NCBI GenBank assembly: GCA_016183775.1
Contig: JACPDY010000093.1
Coordinates: 1-64,000 of the forward strand
DNA from: Bacteroidota bacterium
Lineage (GTDB): Bacteria > Bacteroidota > Bacteroidia > JABDFU01
Direction of reading: 5' to 3'
DNA: 64,000 nucleotides
The first letter of the stretch is position 1, and each line of letters begins with the position of its first letter. The notes beneath the pieces were generated by a model. The model did not search any database. It had not been told where the DNA came from and saw nothing but the letters and a program-made list of their open reading frames with translations. Both the position numbers and the translations under genes were made by a program. Shown here in pieces: positions 8,647-19,988 of the stretch.

Positions 8647-10785
8647 ATGGTTAAAACATCCCGATCAGGTAAATATTTATCCGGTTTTATTCTGCTTTTA
8701 AATCTTTGTTTAAGCGGCTACGCGAATAAGTGGCAGGATAGTGTATTGGCTGTTTTGCCAGGGTTAAAAGACAGTGCAAGGGTTGATTGTTTAAACAGGT
8801 TAGCAGATTCATTCTCCGAAAACGATCCCGGTAGATCAGGACAATATGCAGTTTCTGCAATGCATTTGTCTGATAGTATAAGTTATGGGCATGGTAAGGT
8901 TACAAGCCGGGATAATCTGGGATATGTATTTCTGTTGACTGCCCAATATGACAAGGCTGTTAATATATATAAAGAGGCGATCTCGGTCGCAGAGCATATT
9001 GGTTTAGTAAAGAAACTCGACTGGTTGTATAACCGATTGTCCGCGGCATATTATTACAAGGGTGATTACGAAGAATCGTTAAAAAGTTATATCAAAACGG
9101 CAGATTATGCGAAAAGGATCAACAACAAAAATACGCTGTTTGAAGCTTATAGCGGAATGGCGAATATTTTTATGGCCCGAACAGATTATAACAATACGGA
9201 GAAATATTATCACGAAGCACTTGTAATTGCTAATAATCTGAATGACAGCGGCAGCATTGCGCTCATTGAGAATAATTTTGGGATAATGTATGAGGCGCAG
9301 CAAAGATATAATGAAGCTTTGACTCATTATGAAAAAGCGTTGGGCATATACAAAAGCAAAAGAGACAGTTCTTCTACGGCCCTCACTTTGCTGAATATAG
9401 GAGGTTGCAATAGTTTAACCGGCAATTATACGGGCGCTCTGAATTTTTACAATGAAGCGCGTCAAATATTTATGCGCAGTAATGATAAAAACAACCTGGT
9501 TCTGTGTTATACCAATATTGCCATCTTATTTTCGAAGAAGAAAGATTTTATTACAGCAATAGAATTTTTAAATAAGGCGCTTGAGTTGTCGAAAGAAACA
9601 GGGCGAAAAGAATTAATTAAAAAGTGTTATGAGGAACTGGCTGATTTATATTATCAGACCGGCAAGTATCAAAAGGCGTATGATTATTTTAAAATGTATG
9701 CAGAGATAAAGGATTCCATATTTAATGAGGTTAACGCGAAAAGTATCAATGAACTGCAAACCAAATATGATACAGAACGAAAAGAAAATGAGATCGTGCG
9801 GCTTAACTTACAAAGTGAAGCGCAGGAAGCCCGCATCAAGCAGCAAAATATCCGCACCTATTTTATAGGAACCGGCCTTTTACTGGTTTTAATAATTGTG
9901 TTTGTTGTATACAGACAATACAAAATTTCGCGAAGAACCAACAAAGAACTTGCCTTAAAAAATACTGCTATCCGTAAACAAAAAAGGGAGATCGAGACCC
10001 AAAAATTGGTTGTAGAGAACCAGAATAAGGAGATTACTGACAGTATCAACTACGCGCGACAGATACAGCAAGCCATATTGCCATCCGACCTGCTGATCAG
10101 CAAAGTGCTGCCCAATCATTTTATTTTGTATAAACCCAAAGCTATTGTAAGCGGCGATTTTTACTTTTTTGCTGAAAAAAAGGATAAGTTTTTTATCGCA
10201 GCGGTTGACTGCACAGGTCATGGTGTTCCGGGCGCATTTATGAGCATGATCGGGCATAATTTGTTGACTCAGATAATCAGTGAAAAGGATATTACCGAAC
10301 CTGCCGAAATTTTGAACCAATTGCATAAGGGTGTACGACATGTTTTGCAGCAGGATACTGAAAATGCCGGCAACCGTGATGGAATGGATATTGCTTTACT
10401 TGCGATCAGCAAAAATTTCAAAGAGGTCGAATATGCCGGTGCAAACCGTCCTTTATATTTAATACGACAAAATGCGATTAATGAAACAAAAGGTGATAAA
10501 TTTCCGATCGGGGGTTTGCAATACGAATTGGAGCGCAAATTCACTGGTCATTCTATTCAGATCCAAAGCGGGGATTCTATTTACCTGTTCAGTGATGGTT
10601 ACGCGGATCAGTTTGGGGGTGAAAAAGGAAAGAAGTTCATGGTTAAGAGCTTACAGAGAACTTTACTTGAGGTAAGCTCCCTGCCATTGCACAACAGGAA
10701 AAGTAAATTGGATGCTGTGATTGAGAATTGGAGAGGAAACCTGGAGCAGATTGATGATATACTTGTTATTGGATTGGAGATTTAA
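8647..10785 (+). CDS. TPR-containing SpoIIE-type serine phosphatase, membrane-bound sensor
   Basis: The 712 residues carry an N-terminal signal/anchor (SGFILLLNLCLSGYAN). About eight tetratricopeptide repeats (about 60-370) include NLGYVFLLTAQYDKAVNIYKEA and NFGIMYEAQQRYNEALTHYE. A single membrane helix (about 403-424) and a charged coiled coil (about 425-465) follow. The C-terminal PP2C/SpoIIE phosphatase domain (about 465-712) has the metal-binding signatures KAIVSGDFYFF, AAVDCTGHGVPGAFMSMIG and LFSDGYADQFGG. Proteins of this type dephosphorylate anti-sigma-factor antagonists or other Ser/Thr-phosphorylated targets after sensing by the periplasmic TPR part. No partner-switch genes are adjacent. 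The gene stands alone after a terminator. Confidence 0.88.
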   Translation: MVKTSRSGKYLSGFILLLNLCLSGYANKWQDSVLAVLPGLKDSARVDCLNRLADSFSENDPGRSGQYAVSAMHLSDSISYGHGKVTSRDNLGYVFLLTAQYDKAVNIYKEAISVAEHIGLVKKLDWLYNRLSAAYYYKGDYEESLKSYIKTADYAKRINNKNTLFEAYSGMANIFMARTDYNNTEKYYHEALVIANNLNDSGSIALIENNFGIMYEAQQRYNEALTHYEKALGIYKSKRDSSSTALTLLNIGGCNSLTGNYTGALNFYNEARQIFMRSNDKNNLVLCYTNIAILFSKKKDFITAIEFLNKALELSKETGRKELIKKCYEELADLYYQTGKYQKAYDYFKMYAEIKDSIFNEVNAKSINELQTKYDTERKENEIVRLNLQSEAQEARIKQQNIRTYFIGTGLLLVLIIVFVVYRQYKISRRTNKELALKNTAIRKQKREIETQKLVVENQNKEITDSINYARQIQQAILPSDLLISKVLPNHFILYKPKAIVSGDFYFFAEKKDKFFIAAVDCTGHGVPGAFMSMIGHNLLTQIISEKDITEPAEILNQLHKGVRHVLQQDTENAGNRDGMDIALLAISKNFKEVEYAGANRPLYLIRQNAINETKGDKFPIGGLQYELERKFTGHSIQIQSGDSIYLFSDGYADQFGGEKGKKFMVKSLQRTLLEVSSLPLHNRKSKLDAVIENWRGNLEQIDDILVIGLEI

Positions 10786-10856
10786 AACCGGTGAATAAGA
10801 GAATGGGTTTCATTCATTAACAAAATAAACAGAACGTAAACATTATCCGTCACTTT

Positions 10857-11480
10857 GTGAAAGTCAATCTGACTAATATAGGCAAACGTTATAACCGCCA
10901 TTGGATCTTCAAAGGTCTTAGTTACGAGTTCAGTTCGGAAAACGCGTATGTAATAATGGGCGCGAATGGTTCGGGCAAGTCAACTTTGTTACAGCTTATT
11001 GCCGGCAGCCTGTCACCGTCAGAAGGGGAAATTTCTTATCACAATGATTTAGTGCAGGTGCCTGGTGAGCAGATTTATTCAAGTGTAGGAGTCGTAGCTC
11101 CTTACCTTGACCTGATTGAAGCATACACCCTTGAGGAGATAATTGCTTTCCATTTTCAGTTCAAACAATTTTATGCAGGCATTAGTGCAAAAATTTTTAT
11201 TGAGATCATTGATCTGCCTTCAGCGCAGAATAAACCGCTAAAGGAGTTCTCTTCAGGAATGAAGCAGCGTGTTAAGCTCGCACTTGCCATATTAAGTGAT
11301 ACCCCGTTATTATTATTGGATGAACCTGCAGCAAATCTTGACAAAAAGGGAGTTGAATGGTACAGTCAATTAATGAACAAATACCGAAACAACAGGCTGG
11401 TAATAGTATGTTCTAACCAGCAAAAAGAAGAGTACGGGTTTTGTAATAGAGAGTTGATGATTGAAAATTACAAGGGATGA
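10857..11480 (+). CDS. ABC transporter ATP-binding protein, 207 aa
   Basis: This is a single nucleotide-binding domain. The Walker A motif is GANGSGKST (about 37-45), the Q-loop area is SVGVVAPYLDL, the signature is FSSGMKQRVKLA, and Walker B is LLLLDEPAANLD. The start is GTG at 10857, since no in-frame ATG precedes the conserved LTNIGKRY beginning. No permease is adjacent, so the transported substrate is unknown. It resembles the short Bacteroidota ATPases related to CcmA/GldA. The last two codons and the stop (GGA TGA) lie inside the terminal inverted repeat of the palindromic element that follows, so the gene's end was rewritten by that element. Confidence 0.85.
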   Translation: MKVNLTNIGKRYNRHWIFKGLSYEFSSENAYVIMGANGSGKSTLLQLIAGSLSPSEGEISYHNDLVQVPGEQIYSSVGVVAPYLDLIEAYTLEEIIAFHFQFKQFYAGISAKIFIEIIDLPSAQNKPLKEFSSGMKQRVKLALAILSDTPLLLLDEPAANLDKKGVEWYSQLMNKYRNNRLVIVCSNQQKEEYGFCNRELMIENYKG

Positions 11481-11758
11481 CATTGCTTTTAGCGCAATGT
11501 CATTAAGTTAAGCCTGAAGGGCTTGAATAGAAATAACCGCCGGTGAAACGGAGGAAAAAATAACACAAGCCATTATCCAACCCCGAAAGGGTTGAATATC
11601 ATCAATGTAAATATATTTAACCCTTTCAGGGTTGGGCTTTTCTCCCACTCATAACCCCCGATACAATCGGGGGTTATTTATATTCAAGCCCTTCGGGCTT
11701 ATTGCAATAAACTATTACTCTTAACTTAATGACATTGCGCTCAAAGCGATGTCATCCC
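11474..11758. mobile_element. 285-bp MITE-like element of nested palindromes
   Basis: Terminal inverted repeats of 39 bp (11474-11512 and 11720-11758) match at 37 positions. Each contains its own palindrome (GACATTGC ... GCAATGTC). Nested inside are a second inverted repeat (GCCTGAAGGGCTTGAATA near 11512-11529 with its complement near 11681-11698), a third (AACCC..AAAGGGTT type, 11577-11597 and 11617-11636), and a perfect hairpin ATAACCCCCGAT / ATCGGGGGTTAT (11651-11677). No open reading frame is present. No convincing target-site duplication is visible. It could be a non-autonomous transposon, a REP-like element or a structured RNA. Confidence 0.7.
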
Positions 11759-11765
11759 TATAATG

Positions 11766-12104
11766 TTACCCCTCCCTCCACATTTTAGGAAAGTAAAAAA
11801 AAAGCCACCAACTGATAATAATAAGGCCAATAAAAAAGGCGGGGTAGCTGATCCAGCGCATTTTTAAGTTAAAAAACTCATCACACATCCAAAGCGAGTT
11901 CGCCAGGATCCAAAAAGTAATTGCAAGGTTAGGCAGGCAATTGGCTGCATTTAATCTTGTTTTATATACTATCATTAACGAAAGCGTAAGTGTAGGAAAG
12001 ATCATCGCGATACCCAGCGGTTTTATTTGTAATGCCCAGCAGGAATCTTTTACAAGCCAGAAAGGTATATGCAGGTTTTCATATATAAGCAGGTTTTTCC
12101 TCAT
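11766..12104 (-). CDS. Small integral membrane protein, 112 aa
   Basis: It has about three to four hydrophobic segments (IAMIFPTLTLSLMIVY, LAITFWILANSLWMC, YPAFFIGLIIISWWLFFYF) and a conserved-looking N-terminus rich in Trp and His. I do not recognise the family by name. The start codon overlaps the stop of the upstream gene (12101-12694) by four bases (ATGA), so the two are translationally coupled. The partner carries the UPF0316/DUF2179 domain, so both are probably inner-membrane proteins of one operon. Confidence 0.75.
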   Translation of the reverse strand: MRKNLLIYENLHIPFWLVKDSCWALQIKPLGIAMIFPTLTLSLMIVYKTRLNAANCLPNLAITFWILANSLWMCDEFFNLKMRWISYPAFFIGLIIISWWLFFYFPKMWREG

Positions 12105-12694
12105 TTTCTTACAGAAAGAATACGTCGGAGAGCTGAAGAATTTTCCCTGCTTGTAAACACACCCTGGCCTTTATCTCTTATATCTTCAACCGAATAAAAT
12201 GCAGTAGGATTGTTCTTATTTATAATTCTGATCACCGAGTTAATATTAGTCCGGCTCACAATGCTTAAAATGACTTTAACCGGGCCTACAGCACCTTGTG
12301 CGTCAATAACAGTGATCCCATGATTTTTTCCTTTTAATTCGGCAACAAGGCTATCGCAATTCTGGTTGGTAATGATACGAATGATCTGCAGCCCAAGCGC
12401 CAGGCGTTCTTCAATAAGTAAGCCGATATAAGTGCCGGCCGCAAACCCTGCTGCCCAGCCGAAATAGCAAGCCCAGTTATTGAGGTTTTTCATTACCTGT
12501 GCCACTACAATGATCCAGATCAACACTTCGAAAAAACCAAGGAATGGCACAATTGTTTTGTATCCTTTTGAAATGAATACATGGCGTAGTGTACCAAGGG
12601 TTACATCACCAATACGGGAAAGAAATATAATGCAGGGTAAAATGATCCAACTGTAATAGTCGAATGATCCTACGGTTATTGATAGAAATGTCAT
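12101..12694 (-). CDS. UPF0316 / DUF2179 membrane protein
   Basis: This 197-residue protein has three N-terminal transmembrane helices (IILPCIIFLSRIGDVTLGTL, VPFLGFFEVLIWIIVVAQVM, FGWAAGFAAGTYIGLLIEE) and a soluble C-terminal DUF2179 domain (about 105-197, ending in a VEDIRDKGQGVF element). The layout matches the UPF0316 family, whose molecular function is not established. In other DUF2179 proteins the C-terminal domain is thought to be a ligand sensor. It is the first gene of a two-gene unit with the small membrane protein at 11766. Confidence 0.82.
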   Translation of the reverse strand: MTFLSITVGSFDYYSWIILPCIIFLSRIGDVTLGTLRHVFISKGYKTIVPFLGFFEVLIWIIVVAQVMKNLNNWACYFGWAAGFAAGTYIGLLIEERLALGLQIIRIITNQNCDSLVAELKGKNHGITVIDAQGAVGPVKVILSIVSRTNINSVIRIINKNNPTAFYSVEDIRDKGQGVFTSRENSSALRRILSVRK

Positions 12695-12716
12695 GGTTGC
12701 AAAAGTAAATATTAAA

Positions 12717-14360
<1,644 letters not shown>

Positions 14361-14401
14361 TTATAGGAGTGCAAAGGTAGTGTTTATGAGGGATATTTTT
14401 C

Positions 14402-14431
14402 GGTAATTGGTGATCAGTAATCGGTAATCAA
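14402..14431. repeat. Short tandem-like repeat GGTAATTGGTGATCAGTAATC
   Basis: The spacer between the ABC-F gene and the following surface-protein gene contains three imperfect copies of a G(G/A)TAAT(C/T) unit: GGTAATTGG, CAGTAATC and GGTAATCA. The rest of this 227-bp spacer shows nothing recognisable. Confidence 0.45.
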
Positions 14432-14575
14432 TTGTATAGGGAAGGAGTGATGGGGACAATATGTTATCGTGGGTTCTGAATTTAAGTAAATGATATTAAG
14501 AACATTAAGAGGTTGTTTTAATTTCATAAATGTAATAAACAGATCGCCCCCAATGGATAAACAACGATGAACCGA

Positions 14576-17500
14576 TCACGGCGCCGTCAGATTTACATTT
14601 ATACTGCACTCATTTTTATCTTTAATATTTACAGTGTAAGCTCCCGGGCACATCTGACTCCTATACCTGTTAACATATCCATCCGGCCAGGAGTAGGAGT
14701 AGGGGCTTGTTCCGCCAGTGGCAGTTATCATTAACCATTCTTTGCATCCACATCCGCTGCAGCTCGCTGTACCTTTTGTAAATTGCCCGACTAGTGGAGG
14801 TGATGAAATTATTGTTGCCGTTGAGGTTGAAGAGCAGCCTTTACTGTCCCTTACAGTTACTGTATAATTACCGGCACTCAAACCTGAAACCGTTGAACCT
14901 GAAAGCCCTCCACTCCAGCTATAAGTATAAGGTGTACTGCCACTGTTAACGGATGCGGTTGCTGAGCCTGTCGAAGCACCGCTACAGGTTATATTAGTTG
15001 CAGTGGTGGTTATACTTACGGTCGGGTTAACTGTTACCGCTGCGGTTGAAGTGGAGGTATTTCCTCCGGTATCTTTTATAGTAACGGTGTAAGTAGTAGT
15101 GGAAATAGGACACGGATTAATACTTTGTGTTGTTGCTCCGTTACTCCATGTATAGGTATAAGGACTGGTGCCGCCGATACCGTTCGCATTTATTGTAGCA
15201 CATGCGCCCATACATACAGAACTTCCGGTAGCGGTTACGGTAGGACCCGTACAGTTTAATATTATTATTGGCAAGGTTATCTGGTTTTTGCATCCTCCCG
15301 TAGTTACTTCGTGCGACATACTATATGTTCCGGCTGATAAAAATGCGTAAGAAATGTTTGCAGTGGAGCCAGAGTTGATAATGTATGGCATATTTGAATA
15401 CCAGAGCTGGGGACCCGAAGAACCTGTTCGTGTAAAAGTTACAGTAGTTCCAGCGCAAACTGTATCATTCGGACTTATTGAAAATGACGCATTCGCGGCA
15501 CTTGAGCTGGTTAAGGTAAATGTTTGTGTAGCAGAGCATCCGCTTACGTCTCTTACAGTCACAGTATAGCTTCCAGCTGCCGCCGCCGAAATATATGAAC
15601 CTGTTTGTCCGTTGCTCCAGTTATAAGTGTACGGAGCAACACCGCTGCTGACATTAACCGAAGCACTGCCTGATACATTGCAACTGATATTTGTGCTGGA
15701 TACATTTATTGATACCGGCGGGTCAATAATAGTTGATCTGATGGATGTGCATCCGTTTGCGTCAGTAACTGTAACCGAATAGATACCTATACTCAGCCCG
15801 CTAATCGTTTGAGCATTGATCCCGTTGCTCCACGAATAGAAATAGCCCGGTGTGCCATTCGTTGCTGTTGCAGAAGCGCTTCCGTTATTTCCCCCGCTAC
15901 AACTTAAATTTTGTTTAGTCACAGTTAAACTTACACTACCGCTGTTCATTATTGTAAGAGTCTGAACAGAAATGCAGCCGCTGTTGTCTCTGACATTTAC
16001 AGTATATGTACCGGCTTTTAGTCCGGTTGCGGTTGGTCCGGCTTGTCCGTTACTCCAGCTATATGTGTATGGCGCAATTCCTCCGGATGCAAAAGCTATT
16101 GCTGTTCCATTATTCAGATCACAGGTTGAGTTGGATGGATTTGCAGTTATCGAAACAGAACTTACTCCTCCGCCGATAATAACCGAATCTGTTTCTGTAT
16201 TATTCAGGGCGCATGTGCCGGATCTTGACGCCGAAAATTTATATTTTCCGGGACATAAACCAGTAGCGTTTAGTGTCGTTTGCCCGTTACTCCACAAATA
16301 ATTAAATCCGGTGGAGCAGCCGTTAATAGTTGCAGTGGCTGTCCCATTACAGGTACAGGCTGCGGCAGGAGTGGAGCTAAATGTTATATAGTCGTTAACG
16401 GAGACAAGATCTACCTGAGTAATAAACCCGTTTCCGCAGGCATAAAGCTTATTGTTGTTTCCAAATTTCACATCATAAACAGTGTTAGGCAATGGGAATG
16501 TATTTACAAGTGCAAGAGATGTGTTATATTGTTTAACAGACGATTGAACTCCTACATAAATATTGTCGAACATATCAGAAGATATTCCCGCCCATGAGAA
16601 TAAAGGCGTTGTACCCGGAGTTAAGGTTGAGACCAAAGCTCCGGAATTTTTATTCCAACGCTTCATGGTCTGTCCATCATATGTATACAAATAGCAAGGG
16701 CTCGCATTCATTCCGTTAAAACCAACGGGCCTGTCACCCACATAAGTCGGAGTATAAAATACGATTGGACCAACCTCCTTAAAGGCATGTCCGCTATTAA
16801 TAGCAAATGATGTAGGACTAAGGCTTGGGATAGGGCATTTTATCATTGTATTATTAAATGAGCCGGGGTTGATATTACTTAACGCCGCAAGCATATAACT
16901 AAAAGGATTCAGGGGATCAACAGCAAGTATGGCCATGTCATGATAAGAGTCGGTTGCTCCAAGTACATTCACAATATTTAACGATGCCATATTTGTATCA
17001 AGTATACCGGCCTGGTCAGTTCCGGATATTCCACCTCCGCCTATTACAATTCTTCCGGTACATACATCAAATTCAGATCTCCAGAATTCTCCCATATGAA
17101 AAAGGTTTACAGCAGAAGGAGTATGCGTTGCTACAAGGTTTCCCAATGTGTTAATTTTATAATGGGTAGGCCCGATCGCGGTTAAAATATAGCTGGTTCC
17201 TGATGTGGGGTCTAAAGCAAAATCGCCGTATTCTTCCTGCGCATACTGGCCACCAACCAGGGGTACATTGTATATCCACTGAACAACCCCTGCATTGTTT
17301 ATTTTGCATAACTTAAAAGGGGTAAAAGATCCATAAACATAAATGTTGCCATTGTAATCATAATTTATATCAAAGGCTTTGTTGGTTCCCGCGAATACCG
17401 GAGTTTTTACCCAGGGGTCAATAATAGTTGTTTGTTGAATGTTGTTTGTTGTAAGGGACTGAACAGTTGACGTTTTAAGTTTGAACCCAACAGTATTACC

Positions 17501-18271
17501 ATTCAATTCAAATGAAGATGGAATAGTTGCTCCATCGGCAAAAAAGCTAATAGGAGCATGGTCAATAAAGTCACCAAATTCACTTTTAATCACTATGTTA
17601 TTTTCACTGTTTAATATTAATCCTTTAGTGTTATTGTACTGCATTTTAATATGCAAAGGGTCAGCGCCGGGGTGGAGAATAAGTGTGTATTTAATTCCGC
17701 CTTTTTCAGGGAGAATATATTCAACGTCTATATTTGGATATAGATCTTTGCATGTAATTTTTTTGCAGGCATTCGCCCTGATCGTTTTATTTGTTTCATC
17801 ACTGTATGTATAATAAAACGACTGGATTGCTTCAGCTATAATCGTCGGAGATTGATTGGCTCCGATCCATTCCATATCAAGCGTTTGTGTTTTTTTAATT
17901 CCGGATTTTCGCAACTCATCCTCTTTTCCACGTCTTTCCAGTTTTTCTTTTTTTCTTTCACTGAATGTTGAGCTGGTTTCGCCGTGAACATAGGTTAATC
18001 CATTCCCTGTAAAATAAACATCTATTCCTCCAACGTTTGCACTATACAGAACTGCCTTATTTTTAACACCCGACTTGTTGTCAAATTGGCCTTTGTTCTC
18101 AATAAAAACAAATTGTTCAAATGGACTCGTGGTCCAGGAAGGAGAAATGCTTGATGAAGATGACCCGACTGATTGAGGCCAAACCGGATCTGCTAACAAT
18201 AACAGCACTATTACAGAATGATAGAGTAGACCTATTCTCATACATTTTCCATATTTGATAATATCACGCAT
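14576..18271 (-). CDS. Large SprB-repeat surface protein with CGCKEW C-terminal domain
   Basis: I favour the ATG at 18271 (MRDIIKYGKCMRIGLLYHS), which precedes a hydrophobic signal (VIVLLLLADPVWPQ). Another ATG at 18316 adds 15 residues. The N-terminal region (FIENKGQFDNKSG, VDVEYILPEKGGIKYTLILHP) is the DUF7948-like module found in the neighbouring propeller proteins. A propeller-like region follows to about residue 650 without classic SBBP signatures. Then come about six SprB repeats (GIAPYTYSWSNGQ, GLSIGIYSVTVTDANGC), a PKD-like domain (APNDTVCAGTTVTFTRT-type) and the conserved final 70 residues (CSGCGCKEW ... MCPG ... ECSINVNLTAP). Probably a surface adhesin. It is divergent from the 500-residue protein gene at 18412. 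Confidence 0.87.
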   Translation of the reverse strand: MRDIIKYGKCMRIGLLYHSVIVLLLLADPVWPQSVGSSSSSISPSWTTSPFEQFVFIENKGQFDNKSGVKNKAVLYSANVGGIDVYFTGNGLTYVHGETSSTFSERKKEKLERRGKEDELRKSGIKKTQTLDMEWIGANQSPTIIAEAIQSFYYTYSDETNKTIRANACKKITCKDLYPNIDVEYILPEKGGIKYTLILHPGADPLHIKMQYNNTKGLILNSENNIVIKSEFGDFIDHAPISFFADGATIPSSFELNGNTVGFKLKTSTVQSLTTNNIQQTTIIDPWVKTPVFAGTNKAFDINYDYNGNIYVYGSFTPFKLCKINNAGVVQWIYNVPLVGGQYAQEEYGDFALDPTSGTSYILTAIGPTHYKINTLGNLVATHTPSAVNLFHMGEFWRSEFDVCTGRIVIGGGGISGTDQAGILDTNMASLNIVNVLGATDSYHDMAILAVDPLNPFSYMLAALSNINPGSFNNTMIKCPIPSLSPTSFAINSGHAFKEVGPIVFYTPTYVGDRPVGFNGMNASPCYLYTYDGQTMKRWNKNSGALVSTLTPGTTPLFSWAGISSDMFDNIYVGVQSSVKQYNTSLALVNTFPLPNTVYDVKFGNNNKLYACGNGFITQVDLVSVNDYITFSSTPAAACTCNGTATATINGCSTGFNYLWSNGQTTLNATGLCPGKYKFSASRSGTCALNNTETDSVIIGGGVSSVSITANPSNSTCDLNNGTAIAFASGGIAPYTYSWSNGQAGPTATGLKAGTYTVNVRDNSGCISVQTLTIMNSGSVSLTVTKQNLSCSGGNNGSASATATNGTPGYFYSWSNGINAQTISGLSIGIYSVTVTDANGCTSIRSTIIDPPVSINVSSTNISCNVSGSASVNVSSGVAPYTYNWSNGQTGSYISAAAAGSYTVTVRDVSGCSATQTFTLTSSSAANASFSISPNDTVCAGTTVTFTRTGSSGPQLWYSNMPYIINSGSTANISYAFLSAGTYSMSHEVTTGGCKNQITLPIIILNCTGPTVTATGSSVCMGACATINANGIGGTSPYTYTWSNGATTQSINPCPISTTTYTVTIKDTGGNTSTSTAAVTVNPTVSITTTATNITCSGASTGSATASVNSGSTPYTYSWSGGLSGSTVSGLSAGNYTVTVRDSKGCSSTSTATIISSPPLVGQFTKGTASCSGCGCKEWLMITATGGTSPYSYSWPDGYVNRYRSQMCPGAYTVNIKDKNECSINVNLTAP

Positions 18272-18361
18272 TGCTTTCAACTTTATAAAAATACTTATAC
18301 CAGGTTTATAATACAATCTAATAATTATTTAAAATCGCTTTAGATATGATGTCTAAAATTG

Positions 18362-18369
18362 TAAATTTG
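18362..18369 (+). promoter_or_regulatory. Candidate -7 box TAAATTTG
   Basis: An exact TAnnTTTG match 43 bp before the ATG at 18412, in the short divergent spacer. No good -33 element was found, so the call is weak. Confidence 0.3.
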
Positions 18370-18411
18370 ATCACTATGTTGCATTAAAATGTTAACTTTC
18401 TATTTCGTGTC

Positions 18412-19923
18412 ATGAAAACATCATCGTCAGATCTGCATTCATTGGTACATTCTTTAACAACCCGTGAAAAATCATTTATTGTCACTAAATTAAGACATAA
18501 CAGGGACGATAGCTATAAGTTAAAGCTCTTTTCATTGGTCAATAAACAGAAGACATTTAATGAAAATAAGTTGTATGTTAAATTAAGGAGTGAATTGACA
18601 CCGAAAAAATTTATTGATGTTAAAAATCGCCTTAGTTACACTATTTTATCATTGCTTGAAAACTATCATGCTCAAGACAAAGTGAATTATATACTTCAGA
18701 GCAGCCTCAGGCAGGCCGAGATATTGCAATCAAAGGAGCTTTATAAGATGGCCGGTAAAATACTTCATAAAGCGCAGAAACTGGCTATGGAGCAGGAGAA
18801 ATTCGAATACCTTATGCTTATCAGGAGGATGATCGTGTTCGGTTATAGGATGAATCGTGACCTCGAAAAGCTGGAAGATCATATTCATAATAAGGAATAT
18901 AAAAGACAGGATGAGATCATCGAAAATATCCGGAACGAAGAGGAATACCGCAGGCTTATGATCAGAACTGAATTATTGCTTTCGAAGGGGCATTCAATTG
19001 TACATTATAGATCAACAAAAAGAGATCTCGAAACATTGGCTGCCTCCGGGTATTTGACCGATCCGGTCAATGCAAAAACCATTTTGGGAAAACTCTATTT
19101 CCACTATGTGCTTGCTTCAATAGCCACTTTGCAGGGAAAAGGGAAAAAAGCATTGGCGACGAGAATGGCCTGGCTGAACTATTTAAAAAATAAAGCGACG
19201 GGGTGGGAGGTCTTCAATAAAGAATATCTGACAACTTTGGCTAATATTTCGGCTTCAGGAATTGCTGGTAAGGGAATGGAGTTGTATAAAAGGGCGAATA
19301 AATTTTTTTTTGCAATTCCTTCAAAAAAGAGAGCCGGACTTGAAATGATCCAGATTCATCATCTCTCAAATATTATATCCAATGTCCAACCGATAGAAGC
19401 AGTTGAGTTATATAAGGATGCTATTTCAATTATTGAGAAAAAAATAGATCACAGTACACGAATATTATTTTATATTAATATGACTATGGTTTTTTGTCAG
19501 ATCAGCGATTTTCATTCCGCTATCAGGCTGTTGAACAAGATCATAAATTACAAAGGAATGGAACGAAAAAATGATGTACAGATACTGGCGAGAATCTTTT
19601 GTCTTATTTGTCATTATGAACTTGAGAATTATGATTTGTTGTTATCGTTACATAATTCCTTTTTCAGATGGATGATCCGGAACCATCCCCTGTTTAAAGT
19701 TGAAATTGAGATTATTTCAATGTTTAAAAAGATTCCTTTAAAGAGTGAAAGTAAAGAACAAAAAAAACAATTTTTTGTTGACATGCTGAATGTTCTAAAA
19801 AATCAAGCAAGCGGAAAGCCGGGACTTATTGGTAGTGACAAATTTTTTAATATTTGGCATGAAAGCAAAATCGAGGATCGTCCTTTCGCGGAAGTACTAA
19901 AGGAGAAAGCGAAAAATAGTTGA
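18412..19923 (+). CDS. Helical protein of a three-member paralogous family, 503 aa
   Basis: The protein has no signal peptide. It is Lys/Arg-rich and almost wholly alpha-helical, consistent with a TPR/SPL-type solenoid (AGKILHKAQKLAMEQEKFEYL; AIRLLNKIINYKGM). Two paralogues lie at 23152 and 37830. All three share an N-terminal motif of the form SL(S/T)..E+..F.., a conserved ..+LSYTILSLL.NYH-like segment at about 75-85, and a C-terminal motif W.ESKIE(D/N)RPFA(E/D)V. It is divergent from one CGCKEW surface protein and convergent with another. A regulatory or scaffold role is inferred only from this position. I do not recognise a named domain. Confidence 0.78.
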   Translation: MKTSSSDLHSLVHSLTTREKSFIVTKLRHNRDDSYKLKLFSLVNKQKTFNENKLYVKLRSELTPKKFIDVKNRLSYTILSLLENYHAQDKVNYILQSSLRQAEILQSKELYKMAGKILHKAQKLAMEQEKFEYLMLIRRMIVFGYRMNRDLEKLEDHIHNKEYKRQDEIIENIRNEEEYRRLMIRTELLLSKGHSIVHYRSTKRDLETLAASGYLTDPVNAKTILGKLYFHYVLASIATLQGKGKKALATRMAWLNYLKNKATGWEVFNKEYLTTLANISASGIAGKGMELYKRANKFFFAIPSKKRAGLEMIQIHHLSNIISNVQPIEAVELYKDAISIIEKKIDHSTRILFYINMTMVFCQISDFHSAIRLLNKIINYKGMERKNDVQILARIFCLICHYELENYDLLLSLHNSFFRWMIRNHPLFKVEIEIISMFKKIPLKSESKEQKKQFFVDMLNVLKNQASGKPGLIGSDKFFNIWHESKIEDRPFAEVLKEKAKNS

Positions 19924-19930
19924 GGGTTTT

Positions 19931-19979
19931 AGTTGGTGGTTGGCAGTCTGTTTTTCCCAACAACTGACAACCAACAACA
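19931..19979. terminator. Inverted repeat between convergent genes, likely bidirectional terminator
   Basis: AGTTGGTGGTTGGCAGT (19931-19947) pairs with ACTGACAACCAACAAC (19963-19978), with a short T-run in the loop region. The right half and its flank (TTTTCCCAACAACTGACAAC) are repeated almost exactly at 24716-24744 in the next module. Confidence 0.6.
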
Positions 19980-19988
19980 ATTAACTAA

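Noticed and set aside
11474-11758. CRISPR array
   Set aside because: The repeats are nested inverted repeats, not regularly spaced direct repeats with unique spacers.
14940-15000. Dispersed TGAGCCTGTCGAAG-like repeat inside the SprB gene
   Set aside because: The encoded residues fit a normal SprB repeat (CSGASTGSATASV), so the similarity is probably coincidental.
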